Source: DASWOJ01 sp964242415 (lineage in GTDB: Bacteria > Pseudomonadota > Alphaproteobacteria > Acetobacterales > Acetobacteraceae). From it: 64,000 nt of DNA. Made by a program: the position numbers and the translations under genes. Location of the stretch: assembly GCA_964242415.1 (NCBI GenBank), contig CAXTAT010000015.1, positions 1 to 64,000 of the forward strand, in the 5' to 3' direction. Shown here in pieces: positions 43,851 to 52,253 of the stretch; the stretch's first letter is position 1, and every line of letters begins with the position of its first letter. A model generated the notes under the pieces. The model worked only from the letters and a program-made list of their open reading frames with translations, was not told where the DNA came from and did no database searches.

Positions 43851-45095
43851 CTAGACCCACTCCCCCTGCCGCATCACCGGCTCGGCAGCCCCGGCCGCGT
43901 CCAGCCCGTCCACATCCACCTCCCCCGACCCGATCATCCAGTCGATGTGGATCAGGCTCGTATTGGCCCCCCGCTGCGCCAACTCCGCATCACCGGCCAT
44001 AGTCCCCCCCTCCAGGCACGTTCGGTATGCCTGCCCCAGCGCGATATGGCTGGCCGCGTTCTCATCGAACAGCGTGTTGAAGAACAGCAGCCCGCTGGCC
44101 GAGATCGGCGAAGACCCCGGCACCAGCGCCACCTCCCCCAGCCGTCGCGCCCCCTCGTCCGTCCCCAACACCTTCTCCAGCACTTCCAGCCCGGTCCGCG
44201 CATTGGCCTCGGTGATGACCCCGTCCCGAAACCGCACCGCAATGTCCTGGATCAGCGTCCCGCCATAGCTCAGCGGCTTGGTGCTGCGGACGTGGCCATC
44301 GACGCGCAGCATGTGCGGCGTGGTGAACACCTCCTCGGTCGGGATGTTGGGGTTGCAGGTGATGCCGTTCTTCGCCGGCTCCGCCCCGCCCAGCCACAAA
44401 TGCCCCTCCGCCAGCCCTACCCGCAGGTCGGTGCCGGGGCCGCGGAAGTGCAGCGCATGGAACCGCTTGCCGTTCAGCGCCATCGTCCGCGCGTGCAGCC
44501 CGGCGTTGTGCGCCGCCCACGCCGCGACGGGATCAGCCTGGTCCACGCGGGAGGCGGCGAAGATCGCGTCCCACAGCCGGGCCACCGCCTCCGCCTCCGG
44601 CACGTTGGGGAACATGCGCCGCGCCCACGCCGGCGAGGCATAGGACACGATGCTCCAGTTGATGGCGAAGTTGGTGATCAGCTCCAGCGCCGGGCGGTAG
44701 GCGACGGAGCGGGCGCGGTTGGCGCGCGACACCTTGCCCGGGTCCTGCGCCGACAGCAGCGACGGATCGTCCCCCGCGATCGCCAGCCGCGCCGCGCCGC
44801 CGCGGTACGCCGCCGCCATGCCCTCATACAGCCAGGCCGGCGCACGGTCGAACGCGTCGTCCGGGGCGAACTGGTAGCGCGCCAGGGTCGCGACATCATC
44901 GGTCAGCAGGGTCGTCACCTGCGGGCACCCGGCGCGGTAGGCATGCTCGGTGATGCGGCGCACCAGTGGCACGGCGTCGAGCGGCGCGGTCATCACCAGC
45001 TCCTGTCCGTGCGCCAGGCCAAGCCCGACATCGACGGCCACCTTGGCCAGGCTGTCCAGGCGCGCTTCATGAGATTGGGGGGTGATGGCGTTCAT
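43851..45095 (-). CDS. Aminopeptidase, peptidase family M29
   Basis: 414 residues, the usual size for this thermophilic-aminopeptidase family, which removes N-terminal residues using two metal ions. Diagnostic segments: NIPTEEVFTTPHMLRVDGHV (metal glutamate and histidine), SKPL-like STKPLSYGG, ALGQAYRTCLEGG, and NTSLIHIDWMIGSGEVDVDG near the C-terminus. The start MNAITPQSHE is selected over an upstream GTG-rich extension. It is divergent from the GST gene. Confidence 0.92.
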   Translation of the reverse strand: MNAITPQSHEARLDSLAKVAVDVGLGLAHGQELVMTAPLDAVPLVRRITEHAYRAGCPQVTTLLTDDVATLARYQFAPDDAFDRAPAWLYEGMAAAYRGGAARLAIAGDDPSLLSAQDPGKVSRANRARSVAYRPALELITNFAINWSIVSYASPAWARRMFPNVPEAEAVARLWDAIFAASRVDQADPVAAWAAHNAGLHARTMALNGKRFHALHFRGPGTDLRVGLAEGHLWLGGAEPAKNGITCNPNIPTEEVFTTPHMLRVDGHVRSTKPLSYGGTLIQDIAVRFRDGVITEANARTGLEVLEKVLGTDEGARRLGEVALVPGSSPISASGLLFFNTLFDENAASHIALGQAYRTCLEGGTMAGDAELAQRGANTSLIHIDWMIGSGEVDVDGLDAAGAAEPVMRQGEWV

Positions 45096-45166
45096 CGTGG
45101 GGGCCTCGTGCTGGCGTGGATGCCATGCACATAATGGCGCCCCCGCCATCGCGCAAAGGCCCAGCC

Positions 45167-45790
45167 ATGCCCGATCCCGCCGTCACCCTGTTCTACATGC
45201 CGCGCACCCGCTCCCTGGCGCCGCTGATCCTGCTGGAGGAGCTGGACGCCCCCTACCGCCTGGAGGCGCTGGACCGCGGGCAGGCGGAGCACCGCGCCCC
45301 GGCCTTCCTGGCGATCAACCCGCTGGGCAAGGTGCCGGTCCTGCGCGACGCCACGGGCGCCATCGTCACGGAGCAGGTGGCGATCATGCTGCACCTGGCC
45401 GACCTGTTCCCCGCCGCCGGGCTGGCCCCGCCGGTCGGCGACCCCCTGCGCGGCCCTTACCTGCGCTGGATGGTGTTCTACTCCGCCACGTTCGAGCCGG
45501 CGGTGGTGGACCGTGCCAGCAACCGCGATCCCGGGCCGCGGGCGATGAGCCCCTATGGCGACTTCGACGCCATGCTGGAGACGCTAGTCGGCGCGATCAC
45601 GCCGGGTCCCTACGTGCTGGGCGCCCGGTTCTCCGCCGCAGACGTGCTATGGGGGACGGCGCTGGCCTGGACGACTGCGGTGAAGCTGGTGCCACAGCGG
45701 CCGGAGATCGCCGCCTACGTCCAGCGCATCGGCAGCCGCCCCGCCGCCGAGCGGGCCAGGGCCAAGGACAAGGCGCTGCTGACAGCCTGA
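45167..45790 (+). CDS. Glutathione S-transferase family protein
   Basis: 207 residues. Thioredoxin-like N-terminal domain (about 1-80: VTLFYMPRTRSLAPLILLEE, NPLGKVPVLRD with the cis-proline, and EQVAIMLHLAD contacting glutathione gamma-Glu) and an all-helical C-terminal domain. The catalytic residue near the N-terminus is probably Ser/Arg in RTRSLAP. Substrate unknown. The start MPDPAVTLF is preferred over a longer frame beginning inside the divergent gene's leader. Confidence 0.88.
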   Translation: MPDPAVTLFYMPRTRSLAPLILLEELDAPYRLEALDRGQAEHRAPAFLAINPLGKVPVLRDATGAIVTEQVAIMLHLADLFPAAGLAPPVGDPLRGPYLRWMVFYSATFEPAVVDRASNRDPGPRAMSPYGDFDAMLETLVGAITPGPYVLGARFSAADVLWGTALAWTTAVKLVPQRPEIAAYVQRIGSRPAAERARAKDKALLTA

Positions 45791-45798
45791 GGCCGCCT

Positions 45799-45831
45799 GC
45801 TTCTCCCTCTCCCGAAGCGGAGAGGGAGCAG
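45799..45831. repeat. Family A palindrome, single unit between convergent genes
   Basis: CTTCTCCCTCTCCCGAAGCGGAGAGGGAGCAG forms a hairpin between the convergent GST and 2OG-oxygenase genes, which end only 46 bp apart. It could serve as a shared terminator. Confidence 0.7.
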
Positions 45832-45836
45832 AGGCC

Positions 45837-46592
45837 TCACGCAGCATCGTGGAAGATGATCCCCAGCGTATGGCGGCGCCCGGCGCGGACCTTGCTGACC
45901 CCATGGCGCAGCAGCACCCGGTAATCGCCGCGGCCCCCCGCGACCGGCCGACTGTTCACCGCGAACAGCACGGCGTCGCCCTGGCCCAGCGGCACGACCG
46001 CGGCCCGGGTCTGCATCCGCGGCCGCTGTTCGGTCAGCACGAACTCGCCACCCTCGAAGTCCCGGCCCGGCTCGGACAGCAGCGCAGCGGCCTGCAACGG
46101 GAAGACATGCTCGCCATACAGGTCCTGGTGCAGGCAGTTGTAGTCGCCCGCCGCATACCGCAGCAGCAGCGGCGTCGGGCGCGCCTGGCCCGCCCGGTGG
46201 CAGCGTTCCAGGAACGCGGCATGGTCCGCGGGATACCGCACGCCGACCCCCATCCGCTCGTTCCAGCGGTTGGCGACGGGAACCAGGTGCGAATACAGCG
46301 CAGTCCGCAGCGCCTCCACCAGCGGCGGCAACGGGTAGGCGAAGTACCGGTACTCCCCCTGCCCGAACCCGTGCCGCGCCATCACGACCCGGCTGCGGAA
46401 GCCCTCGCCGTCATACAGCCCGGCGACGCCGTCGCACTCCGCCCCGGTCAGCAGCCCCGGCAGCACCGCCCAGCCCTGCGCGTCAAGGTCGGCGAGCACG
46501 GCCGGCCAATCCACCCCCTCAACCCGGCCGCCCGGCGACCGGCCCCAACCCTGCGCGTCCACGGCCGGGCCGGCCGCCGCAGCCGCGCTCAC
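45837..46592 (-). CDS. 2OG-Fe(II) oxygenase, coupled to ada
   Basis: 251 residues. Double-stranded beta-helix of the 2-oxoglutarate/Fe(II) superfamily: HQDLYGEHVFPLQAAALLSE gives the HxD iron ligands, and HGVSKVRAGRRHTLGIIFHD supplies the distal histidine and the arginine that binds 2-oxoglutarate. GEYRYFAYPLPPLVEALR lies in the N-terminal part. The GTG start overlaps the ada stop (GTGA), so the two are translated together. Linkage to ada suggests a role in alkylation repair like AlkB, but this is not the AlkB subfamily by motif. Confidence 0.85.
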   Translation of the reverse strand: MSAAAAAGPAVDAQGWGRSPGGRVEGVDWPAVLADLDAQGWAVLPGLLTGAECDGVAGLYDGEGFRSRVVMARHGFGQGEYRYFAYPLPPLVEALRTALYSHLVPVANRWNERMGVGVRYPADHAAFLERCHRAGQARPTPLLLRYAAGDYNCLHQDLYGEHVFPLQAAALLSEPGRDFEGGEFVLTEQRPRMQTRAAVVPLGQGDAVLFAVNSRPVAGGRGDYRVLLRHGVSKVRAGRRHTLGIIFHDAA

Positions 46593-47674
46593 CCTGTGGC
46601 CTCCATGGCAATAAGCCGGCGCTTGCGCTCCACCCCCCAGCGATAGCCGGACGGCGAGCCGTCGGTCCGCACCACCCGGTGGCAGGGGATCGCCACCGCA
46701 ATGGCATTGGCCGCGCAGGCCCCCGCGACTGCCCGCACCGACCCCGGCGCGCCGATCCGCCGGGCGATATCCGCATAGCTCGCCGTCCCGCCCGGCGGCA
46801 CCTCCCGCAACGCCTGCCACACCCGCTGCTGGAACGCGGTGCCGCGCACGTCCAGCGGCAGGCCAAGGCCCGCGCCGGGCGCCTCGACGAAGCCGACCAC
46901 GCGCGCCACCAGCGTCTCGTACCCGTCGTCCCCGCCCACCAGGCTGGCCCTCGGGAAGCGGTCCTGCAGGTCGCGCACCAGCGCATCGGGTTCGTCGCCG
47001 ATCCCGATCGCGGCCACGCCCTTCTCGCTCGACGCGACCAGGATCGCCCCCAGCGAGCACTGCGCGACCGCGAACCGGATCACCTCCCCGGCACCCCCGG
47101 CACGATAGCGCGTCGGCGTCATGCCAAGCATGGCGGTGGACCCCGCATAGAAGCGGCCATCTGAGTTGAACCCGGCGCCATAGATCGCCTCGGTCACGGT
47201 GCCGCCCCGGTCCAGCCCCTCGCGCACGCGGCTGGCCCGGTGCGCGGCGGCGAACGCCTTGGGCGTCAGGCCGGTCACCGCCTTGAACAGCCGGTGGAAG
47301 TGGCCGGTGCTCATGCCGGCTGCGGCGGCCAGCCCGGCAAGCGAGGGCGCCTCCTCCTGCCGCTCGATCTCCCGGCACGCCTCGGCGATGATCCCGGCAC
47401 GGGTCGCGTCCAGCGAGGGTCCGTCGGGGTTGCAGCGCCTGCACGGCCGGCAGCCGGTGGCGCGGGCCGCCGCCAGGGTGTCGTGCAGGCTGACATTCGC
47501 CGGGTTGGCGGTCCGCGATGGGCAGGAGGCGCGGCAGTAGATGCCGGTGGTGGCCACCGAGTACCACAGCATCCCGTCGGCGGTCCGGTCCCGCGCGACG
47601 ATGCGCGCCCATCTCGGGTCGGCAGCCGTGGCAGGCGCCGGGCGCTCCGGCTGCTGTCTTGCAATCATGTTCAT
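46589..47674 (-). CDS. ada: Ada: methylphosphotriester / O6-alkylguanine-DNA alkyltransferase and regulator
   Basis: 361 residues, like E. coli Ada. The N-terminal zinc domain has IYCRASCPSRTANPANV (C47, the probable phosphotriester methyl acceptor, and C51) and CRPCRRCNPD. An AraC-type helix-turn-helix follows (about 95-190; SLAGLAAAAGMSTGHFHRLF). The C-terminal alkyltransferase has AIPCHRVV with the acceptor cysteine. Start with AAAGGGGA upstream. Self-methylation should turn it into an activator of its own operon with the oxygenase. Confidence 0.95.
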   Translation of the reverse strand: MNMIARQQPERPAPATAADPRWARIVARDRTADGMLWYSVATTGIYCRASCPSRTANPANVSLHDTLAAARATGCRPCRRCNPDGPSLDATRAGIIAEACREIERQEEAPSLAGLAAAAGMSTGHFHRLFKAVTGLTPKAFAAAHRASRVREGLDRGGTVTEAIYGAGFNSDGRFYAGSTAMLGMTPTRYRAGGAGEVIRFAVAQCSLGAILVASSEKGVAAIGIGDEPDALVRDLQDRFPRASLVGGDDGYETLVARVVGFVEAPGAGLGLPLDVRGTAFQQRVWQALREVPPGGTASYADIARRIGAPGSVRAVAGACAANAIAVAIPCHRVVRTDGSPSGYRWGVERKRRLIAMEATG

Positions 47675-47975
47675 CGTCCGATCCCCTTTGCGGTGTTCAG
47701 CCGCGCGAACATGCCGCCAGCCGTGCTGCGCCGCACTCCGGCTCTTGCTCTCAAATCCAGGTTCGGCCCAACCGCCGGCGGCTCTGACCGGCAGGGGCCT
47801 GCCGTCCCGGCGCGGCACGCGGCAATGTTGGCACCGGACGCGCGCAAGGCCAACGGCGTCCTGGTTCAGCGAGCGTCGATCGGGCGTCCCGTGCAGTCTG
47901 GCTAGGCTGCTCCCACCGCAGGCGTCCGGGAGAACTGTCAGCCGGCTGTAGGGAGGCCGGTCGCAGGGAGAAGGT
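47675..47975. other. Gene-free upstream region of ada
   Basis: About 300 bp without a convincing gene or motif. It is high-GC and contains the ada promoter presumably near its left end, but no clear -35/-10 or Ada box was identified. Confidence 0.4.
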
Positions 47976-48151
47976 GCGATGACTTGCCCTGTCCGCAAGC
48001 TGCCCCGAGCGCCGCCGTCATCGCGCCGTCATTGCGACGCGGCCTAGGGACCGCGCCGGCCGCCCGTGGATTGCCGCGCTGCAAGTGCTCCCCGCAATGA
48101 CTCGGCCCGCATGCCGCCGCGGAGCAACCCGCGTTTGTCCTAAGTCAGCGC
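47976..48151. repeat. Inverted-repeat element, copy 1, upstream of the phytochrome operon
   Basis: About 176 bp. The right end GTCCTAAGTCAGCGC matches the right end of copy 2 at 52057-52071 in 13 of 15 bases. The left end GCGATGACTTGCCC is a worn version of GCGCTGACTTAGGCC. The interior contains a family B repeat (48027-48101) and other matches to copy 2 (GCCCCGAGC-CCGCCGTCA, GGCCGCCCGTGGATTGCC). The two copies bracket bphP-bphO. Confidence 0.6.
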
Positions 48152-48272
48152 ATATAAGACGCGGCCGTCCAGCAAACGCTGCCCACGCCTACAGCAAGAG
48201 TTTGAAAGTCAATCCGCAAGTTCATCGCAATCCTGGGGGCGCTCCACAGCGTGAATAAATCGAGAATCCCGT

Positions 48273-48278
48273 TATAAT
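48273..48278 (+). promoter_or_regulatory. Candidate -10 element for bphP
   Basis: TATAAT in an AT-rich stretch about 94 bp before the bphP ATG. The matching -35 is weak (GTGAAT, 16 bp upstream), so an activator may be needed. The region 48160-48371 is otherwise gene-free. Confidence 0.35.
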
Positions 48279-48371
48279 ACTGATGGTCATTGCATCGCGG
48301 CTAGCATATTCTGCATTCTGGTCATATACGCTGGTCGGCTTGGCAGCATCGATGCACCGTTGGGGTAGATT

Positions 48372-51281
48372 ATGAATGGCCGCAGGGTGCCTGCCTCAAC
48401 CGCCGCGCTTGCTTCCGCCTACCGAACCAGCCAACGGCAGATCGCAGCCGTTCCAGGCTCGGCATCGGCGGTAACGGGCGCCGATCCCGCCTGTTCCCAG
48501 GAACCGATCCATATCCCGGGCACCATCCAGCCGCATGGCGCCCTGCTGGTCTTCGATCCCCTGCGCGACTGGACCGTGGTTGCCGCCAGCCGCAACACGG
48601 TTGGCCCGCTGGACGCCTCCCCATCCATGGACAGGGTGATGGGGCAGAGCATCGACAGCCTGCTCGGCCAACCCTTCGCTGAGGCGGTGCAGCGGCGTTT
48701 CCACGGCAACACGCTGCGGGGAGCGGCTCCGTGGCAGTCCACGCTCAAGGTGGCCAAGGTCAGCCAAAGCATTTGCTTTGGCGAGGCCCCAGCGTTCGAT
48801 ATGGCCGTCCACAGCCATGCCGGCCTGGTCCTGGTGGAAATGGAGCCGGCGGACGCCAAGGCGGGCAACGATGCCCAGGCCGTCATCCGCCAGCTTCAGG
48901 AGATCATCGTCGACCTGCGCGAGATCGGTAGCGACCTCAATGAGCTGGCCCTTGTCACCGTCCGTGGCGTCCGCCTCCTGACGGGCTACGAGCGGGTCGT
49001 GATCTACCGGTTCGATTCCGATTGGAATGGACAGGCCATCGTCGAGGACAAGGATGCCGACTGGGACGACGCGCTGAACGGCCTACGCTTCCCCGCGTCC
49101 GACATCCCGGCGCAAGCCCGCGAGCTATACCGGCACAGCCCGATGCGCTGGGTTCCCGACCGGGGCGCCGCGCCGGTGCCGCTCGACATCGACCCCGCCT
49201 GGGACCCCGCCTGGGACCCCACCTGGGACCTTGCGCGGGACCCCGCCCAACCCCCCCCGGGCCAGACGGGCGGCGCATCGCCGCGGGCCATCGACCTGTC
49301 GTTCGCCTCCCTGCGCAGCCTGTCCCCGGTGCACATGCAGATCCACCGCAACCTCGGCATCGACGGTTCCATGTCGATGTCGATCCTGCACAAGGACCGG
49401 CTATGGGGCCTGATAGTCTGTCATCATCGCCAGCCGCACCACCCGTCCACCGACCGGCGCCTGGCAGCCTCGATGCTGACCGACGCCTTCGCGTTGCGCG
49501 TCGGACCCGCCGAGCACAGCGTGACCGAGCAGGCCCGGCGAGAGGATGTCGTCCGGCTCTCGGCGCTGCTGGCCAACATGGCGGAGGCGGATGACGTCGC
49601 CGCAGCGCTGACGACCGGCAGCGTTACGGTCAACAGCCTGTTCGCGTCCACCGGCGCCGCGGTGCTGTATGACGGCGCCGTTTCGGTGCTGGGGGACACG
49701 CCGCCGGAGGCGGACATCCGCGAGGCCGCCGCCTGGCTGCGCGCGCAGGGCGGTCCGGACCGGCTGTTCCAAACCAACAATCTTGGCGCGGCGTTCCCGT
49801 CCTGGAGCCGGCACACGGCGATCGCCAGCGGCTTGCTCGCGGTTTTCCTGTCCGATGACCGCGCCAACATGCTGCTCTGGTTCCGACCCGAGGAGGCGGA
49901 GCTGGTCACCTGGGGCGGCAGCTCCCGCGGCAGGGTGGCCGACGCAGCGAAATCGCACGGCGATGTGCGCGACGCCGCCGGCCCGCCGAAGTATTCCTAC
50001 GAGAAATGGACCGAGATGTGGCACGGGGTGGCAAGGCCCTGGGCCGAGTGGGAAGTGGAGATGGCCGAAACCCTCCGGCACGGCATCGCCGACGTCATGG
50101 TCCGCAGCCTGCGCCGGATCGCCGACCTGAACGACAGGCTGCGCCAAAGCCAGAAGATGGAGGCGGTCGGCCAACTGACGGGCGGCATCGCGCACGACTT
50201 CAACAACCTGCTGGCCGGCATCCTCGGCAGCCTGGAGCTGCTGCAGACCCGTGTCGCCCAGGGCCGGATCGGCGACCTGGACCGCTACATCGGCCTGGCC
50301 ACGACCTCCGCCAACCGGGCGGCCTCGCTGACCCATCGCCTGCTGGCGTTCTCGCGCCGGCAAACCCTCGATCCGCAGTCGGTTGACGTGAACCGGCTCG
50401 CCGCCTCGATGGAGGACCTGATCCGCCGCACTGTCGGTCCCGCCATCCGCATTGAGACGATGATCCTGGGCGGCCTCTGGCGGACGCTGTGCGATGCAAA
50501 CCAGCTTGAGAACGCGCTGCTCAACCTGGCGATCAATGCGCGGGACGCGATGCCGGAGGGCGGCCACCTGACCATCGAGGGCGCCAACGTCACCCTGGAC
50601 GAGGCGGACGCCGGCCGGCACGACACCGCCTCCGGGCAGTATGTCATGGTGTCGGTCACCGATACCGGGTGCGGCATGGCGCCGGACGTGATCGCCCGCG
50701 TGTTCGAGCCGTTCTTCACGACCAAGCCGCTCGGCCAGGGCACCGGGCTGGGGCTGTCCATGGTTTACGGCTTCGCCAAGCAGTCGGACGGCCATACCCG
50801 CATCCACAGCGAGGTCGGGCGGGGCACGACCGTACGGCTCTACTTGCCGCGCTACGCCGGGATCGACGAGGCGGAGCCGGGCAGCCCAAGTCTAATCCCC
50901 GACACGGCCGGCAGGGCTGGGGGAACGGTGCTGGTGGTGGACGATGAGCCGGCCGTGCGCCTGCTGATCGGCGATGTGCTGCGCGACCTGGGCTACGACG
51001 TGATCGAGGCGGCTGACGGGATGGAAGGGCTGCGCGTCCTGCGATCCAAGCAGGGCGTCGATCTCCTGGTCAGCGACGTCGGCTTGCCCGGCGGGATGAA
51101 CGGACGCCAGCTCGCCGACGCCGCACGGGTCCAGCGCCCCCGGCTGAAGGTGCTGTTCATCACCGGCTTTGCCGAGAACGCCGCCTGGGGCAGCGGGACG
51201 CTGGAACCCGGCATGCAGGTGCTCACGAAGCCCTTCGCCCTGGCCGCCCTGACCGCCACCGTGAAGTCGATGCTGTGCTGA
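48372..51281 (+). CDS. bphP: Bacteriophytochrome hybrid histidine kinase (PAS-GAF-PHY-HK-REC)
   Basis: 969 residues. The bilin-binding Cys is C41 in ACSQEPIHIPGTIQPHG of the PAS domain. The GAF domain has RFPASDIPAQARELY near 240 and HMQIHRNLGIDGSMSMSI. PHY ends near KYSYEKWTEMWHGVARPW. The kinase has an H-box GGIAHDFNNLLAG (H about 607) and an ATP lid with FEPFFTTKPLGQGTGLGL. A fused receiver (about 855-969) has its phosphoacceptor in LLVSDVGLPGG (about 901). A 12 bp tandem repeat expands a WDPA-rich loop in GAF (about 274-292). The sensor should respond to red/far-red light. bphO overlaps the end by 7 bp. Confidence 0.95.
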   Translation: MNGRRVPASTAALASAYRTSQRQIAAVPGSASAVTGADPACSQEPIHIPGTIQPHGALLVFDPLRDWTVVAASRNTVGPLDASPSMDRVMGQSIDSLLGQPFAEAVQRRFHGNTLRGAAPWQSTLKVAKVSQSICFGEAPAFDMAVHSHAGLVLVEMEPADAKAGNDAQAVIRQLQEIIVDLREIGSDLNELALVTVRGVRLLTGYERVVIYRFDSDWNGQAIVEDKDADWDDALNGLRFPASDIPAQARELYRHSPMRWVPDRGAAPVPLDIDPAWDPAWDPTWDLARDPAQPPPGQTGGASPRAIDLSFASLRSLSPVHMQIHRNLGIDGSMSMSILHKDRLWGLIVCHHRQPHHPSTDRRLAASMLTDAFALRVGPAEHSVTEQARREDVVRLSALLANMAEADDVAAALTTGSVTVNSLFASTGAAVLYDGAVSVLGDTPPEADIREAAAWLRAQGGPDRLFQTNNLGAAFPSWSRHTAIASGLLAVFLSDDRANMLLWFRPEEAELVTWGGSSRGRVADAAKSHGDVRDAAGPPKYSYEKWTEMWHGVARPWAEWEVEMAETLRHGIADVMVRSLRRIADLNDRLRQSQKMEAVGQLTGGIAHDFNNLLAGILGSLELLQTRVAQGRIGDLDRYIGLATTSANRAASLTHRLLAFSRRQTLDPQSVDVNRLAASMEDLIRRTVGPAIRIETMILGGLWRTLCDANQLENALLNLAINARDAMPEGGHLTIEGANVTLDEADAGRHDTASGQYVMVSVTDTGCGMAPDVIARVFEPFFTTKPLGQGTGLGLSMVYGFAKQSDGHTRIHSEVGRGTTVRLYLPRYAGIDEAEPGSPSLIPDTAGRAGGTVLVVDDEPAVRLLIGDVLRDLGYDVIEAADGMEGLRVLRSKQGVDLLVSDVGLPGGMNGRQLADAARVQRPRLKVLFITGFAENAAWGSGTLEPGMQVLTKPFALAALTATVKSMLC
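49190..49250 (+). repeat. 12 bp tandem repeat within bphP
   Basis: About four imperfect units of GCCTGGGACCCC encode DPAWDPAWDPTWDLARDPA inside the GAF domain. Relatives have one or two WDPT-type motifs here, so this is a local expansion that keeps the frame (12 bp units). Confidence 0.7.
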
Positions 51282-51856
51282 CCGCCACCCCGCCGAGCGG
51301 TGCGCTGCTGGCCCATCTGCGGACCGGGACGCGCGCGGCGCACGACCGGCTCGGGGGCACGCTGGGCCTGCTGGACGACCGGCTCGGCCTGGACGCCTAC
51401 CGGACGCTGATCGAGCGGTTCTATGGGTTCTGGCGCAACTGGGAGCCGCGGATGTCGGTCCTGTTCCAGGATGCGGCGTTTCTTGATCCGCGGCGGCGCG
51501 TGCACCTGCTGCAGGCCGATCTGGCGGCACTCGGGCTTTCGGCGGACGCCGTCGCCATGCTGCCCACGTGCCCGTTGCCGTTGCTGCGCAATGGCGTCGA
51601 GGCGCTCGGCTCGCTTTACGTGATGGAGGGTTCGACCCTGGGCGGCCGGGTGATCGAGCGGAACGTGGAGCGGCAGTTGGGTCTGAATGCCCAGTATGGC
51701 TGCACCTACTTCGCCGGCTATGGCAAGCACACCGGCGCCATGTGGCGCCTGTTCCTGGCCCGGCTGGACCAGGCGCCGGCGGCGGATGCGGAGCAGGTCG
51801 CGAACGGCGCCACAGCAACGTTCGAGCGTTTAGCCTGGTGGCTTCCCCAAGCCTGA
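51275..51856 (+). CDS. bphO: Biliverdin-producing heme oxygenase
   Basis: 193 residues. It opens heme to biliverdin, the chromophore of the phytochrome. The proximal heme ligand is H23 in TRAAHDRLGGTL. The distal helix is LGSLYVMEGSTLGGRVIERN, with the glycine-rich kink of the family. The start overlaps the last 7 bp of bphP, giving a coupled chromophore/photoreceptor operon. Confidence 0.93.
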   Translation: MLTATPPSGALLAHLRTGTRAAHDRLGGTLGLLDDRLGLDAYRTLIERFYGFWRNWEPRMSVLFQDAAFLDPRRRVHLLQADLAALGLSADAVAMLPTCPLPLLRNGVEALGSLYVMEGSTLGGRVIERNVERQLGLNAQYGCTYFAGYGKHTGAMWRLFLARLDQAPAADAEQVANGATATFERLAWWLPQA

Positions 51857-51884
51857 GCAGGCCTCCCAACACAATCGCCCATGC

Positions 51885-52071
51885 GCGCTGACTTAGGCCG
51901 GCCAGCCTATGCCCCGAGCACCGCCGTCACGGCGAGGAGCGCTGGCGACGCGGCGATCCAGGGGCGAACGGACTGCACTGGCGGCCCGTGGATTGCCGCG
52001 CCGCAAGCGCGGCTCGCAATGACGGCGACAGCCTACCCGGTCAAGGCCCCCGACCTGGCCTAAGTCAGCGC
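51885..52071. repeat. Inverted-repeat element, copy 2, downstream of the phytochrome operon
   Basis: 187 bp bounded by perfect 15 bp inverted ends GCGCTGACTTAGGCC and GGCCTAAGTCAGCGC, containing a family B repeat (51926-52023). Related to copy 1 at 47976. No open frame. The remaining gap to 52253 holds nothing recognisable. Confidence 0.7.
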
Positions 52072-52253
52072 CGATGACCCCAACCCTCGTCCGAAGGAGA
52101 AGGTCGGGGCGGTTCTCGCTACGGGAGCGGGTGCCCTTTCGGGCCTCCGCTGCCCGGGCAGCCATGCGCCTTGTTCGTGCCGCCAGCCAGGTCGTTCAGG
52201 CCAGACGTGCTGGCCGTCGCGCAGGGGTCCCGCACGGGATGCGGACCATTGCG

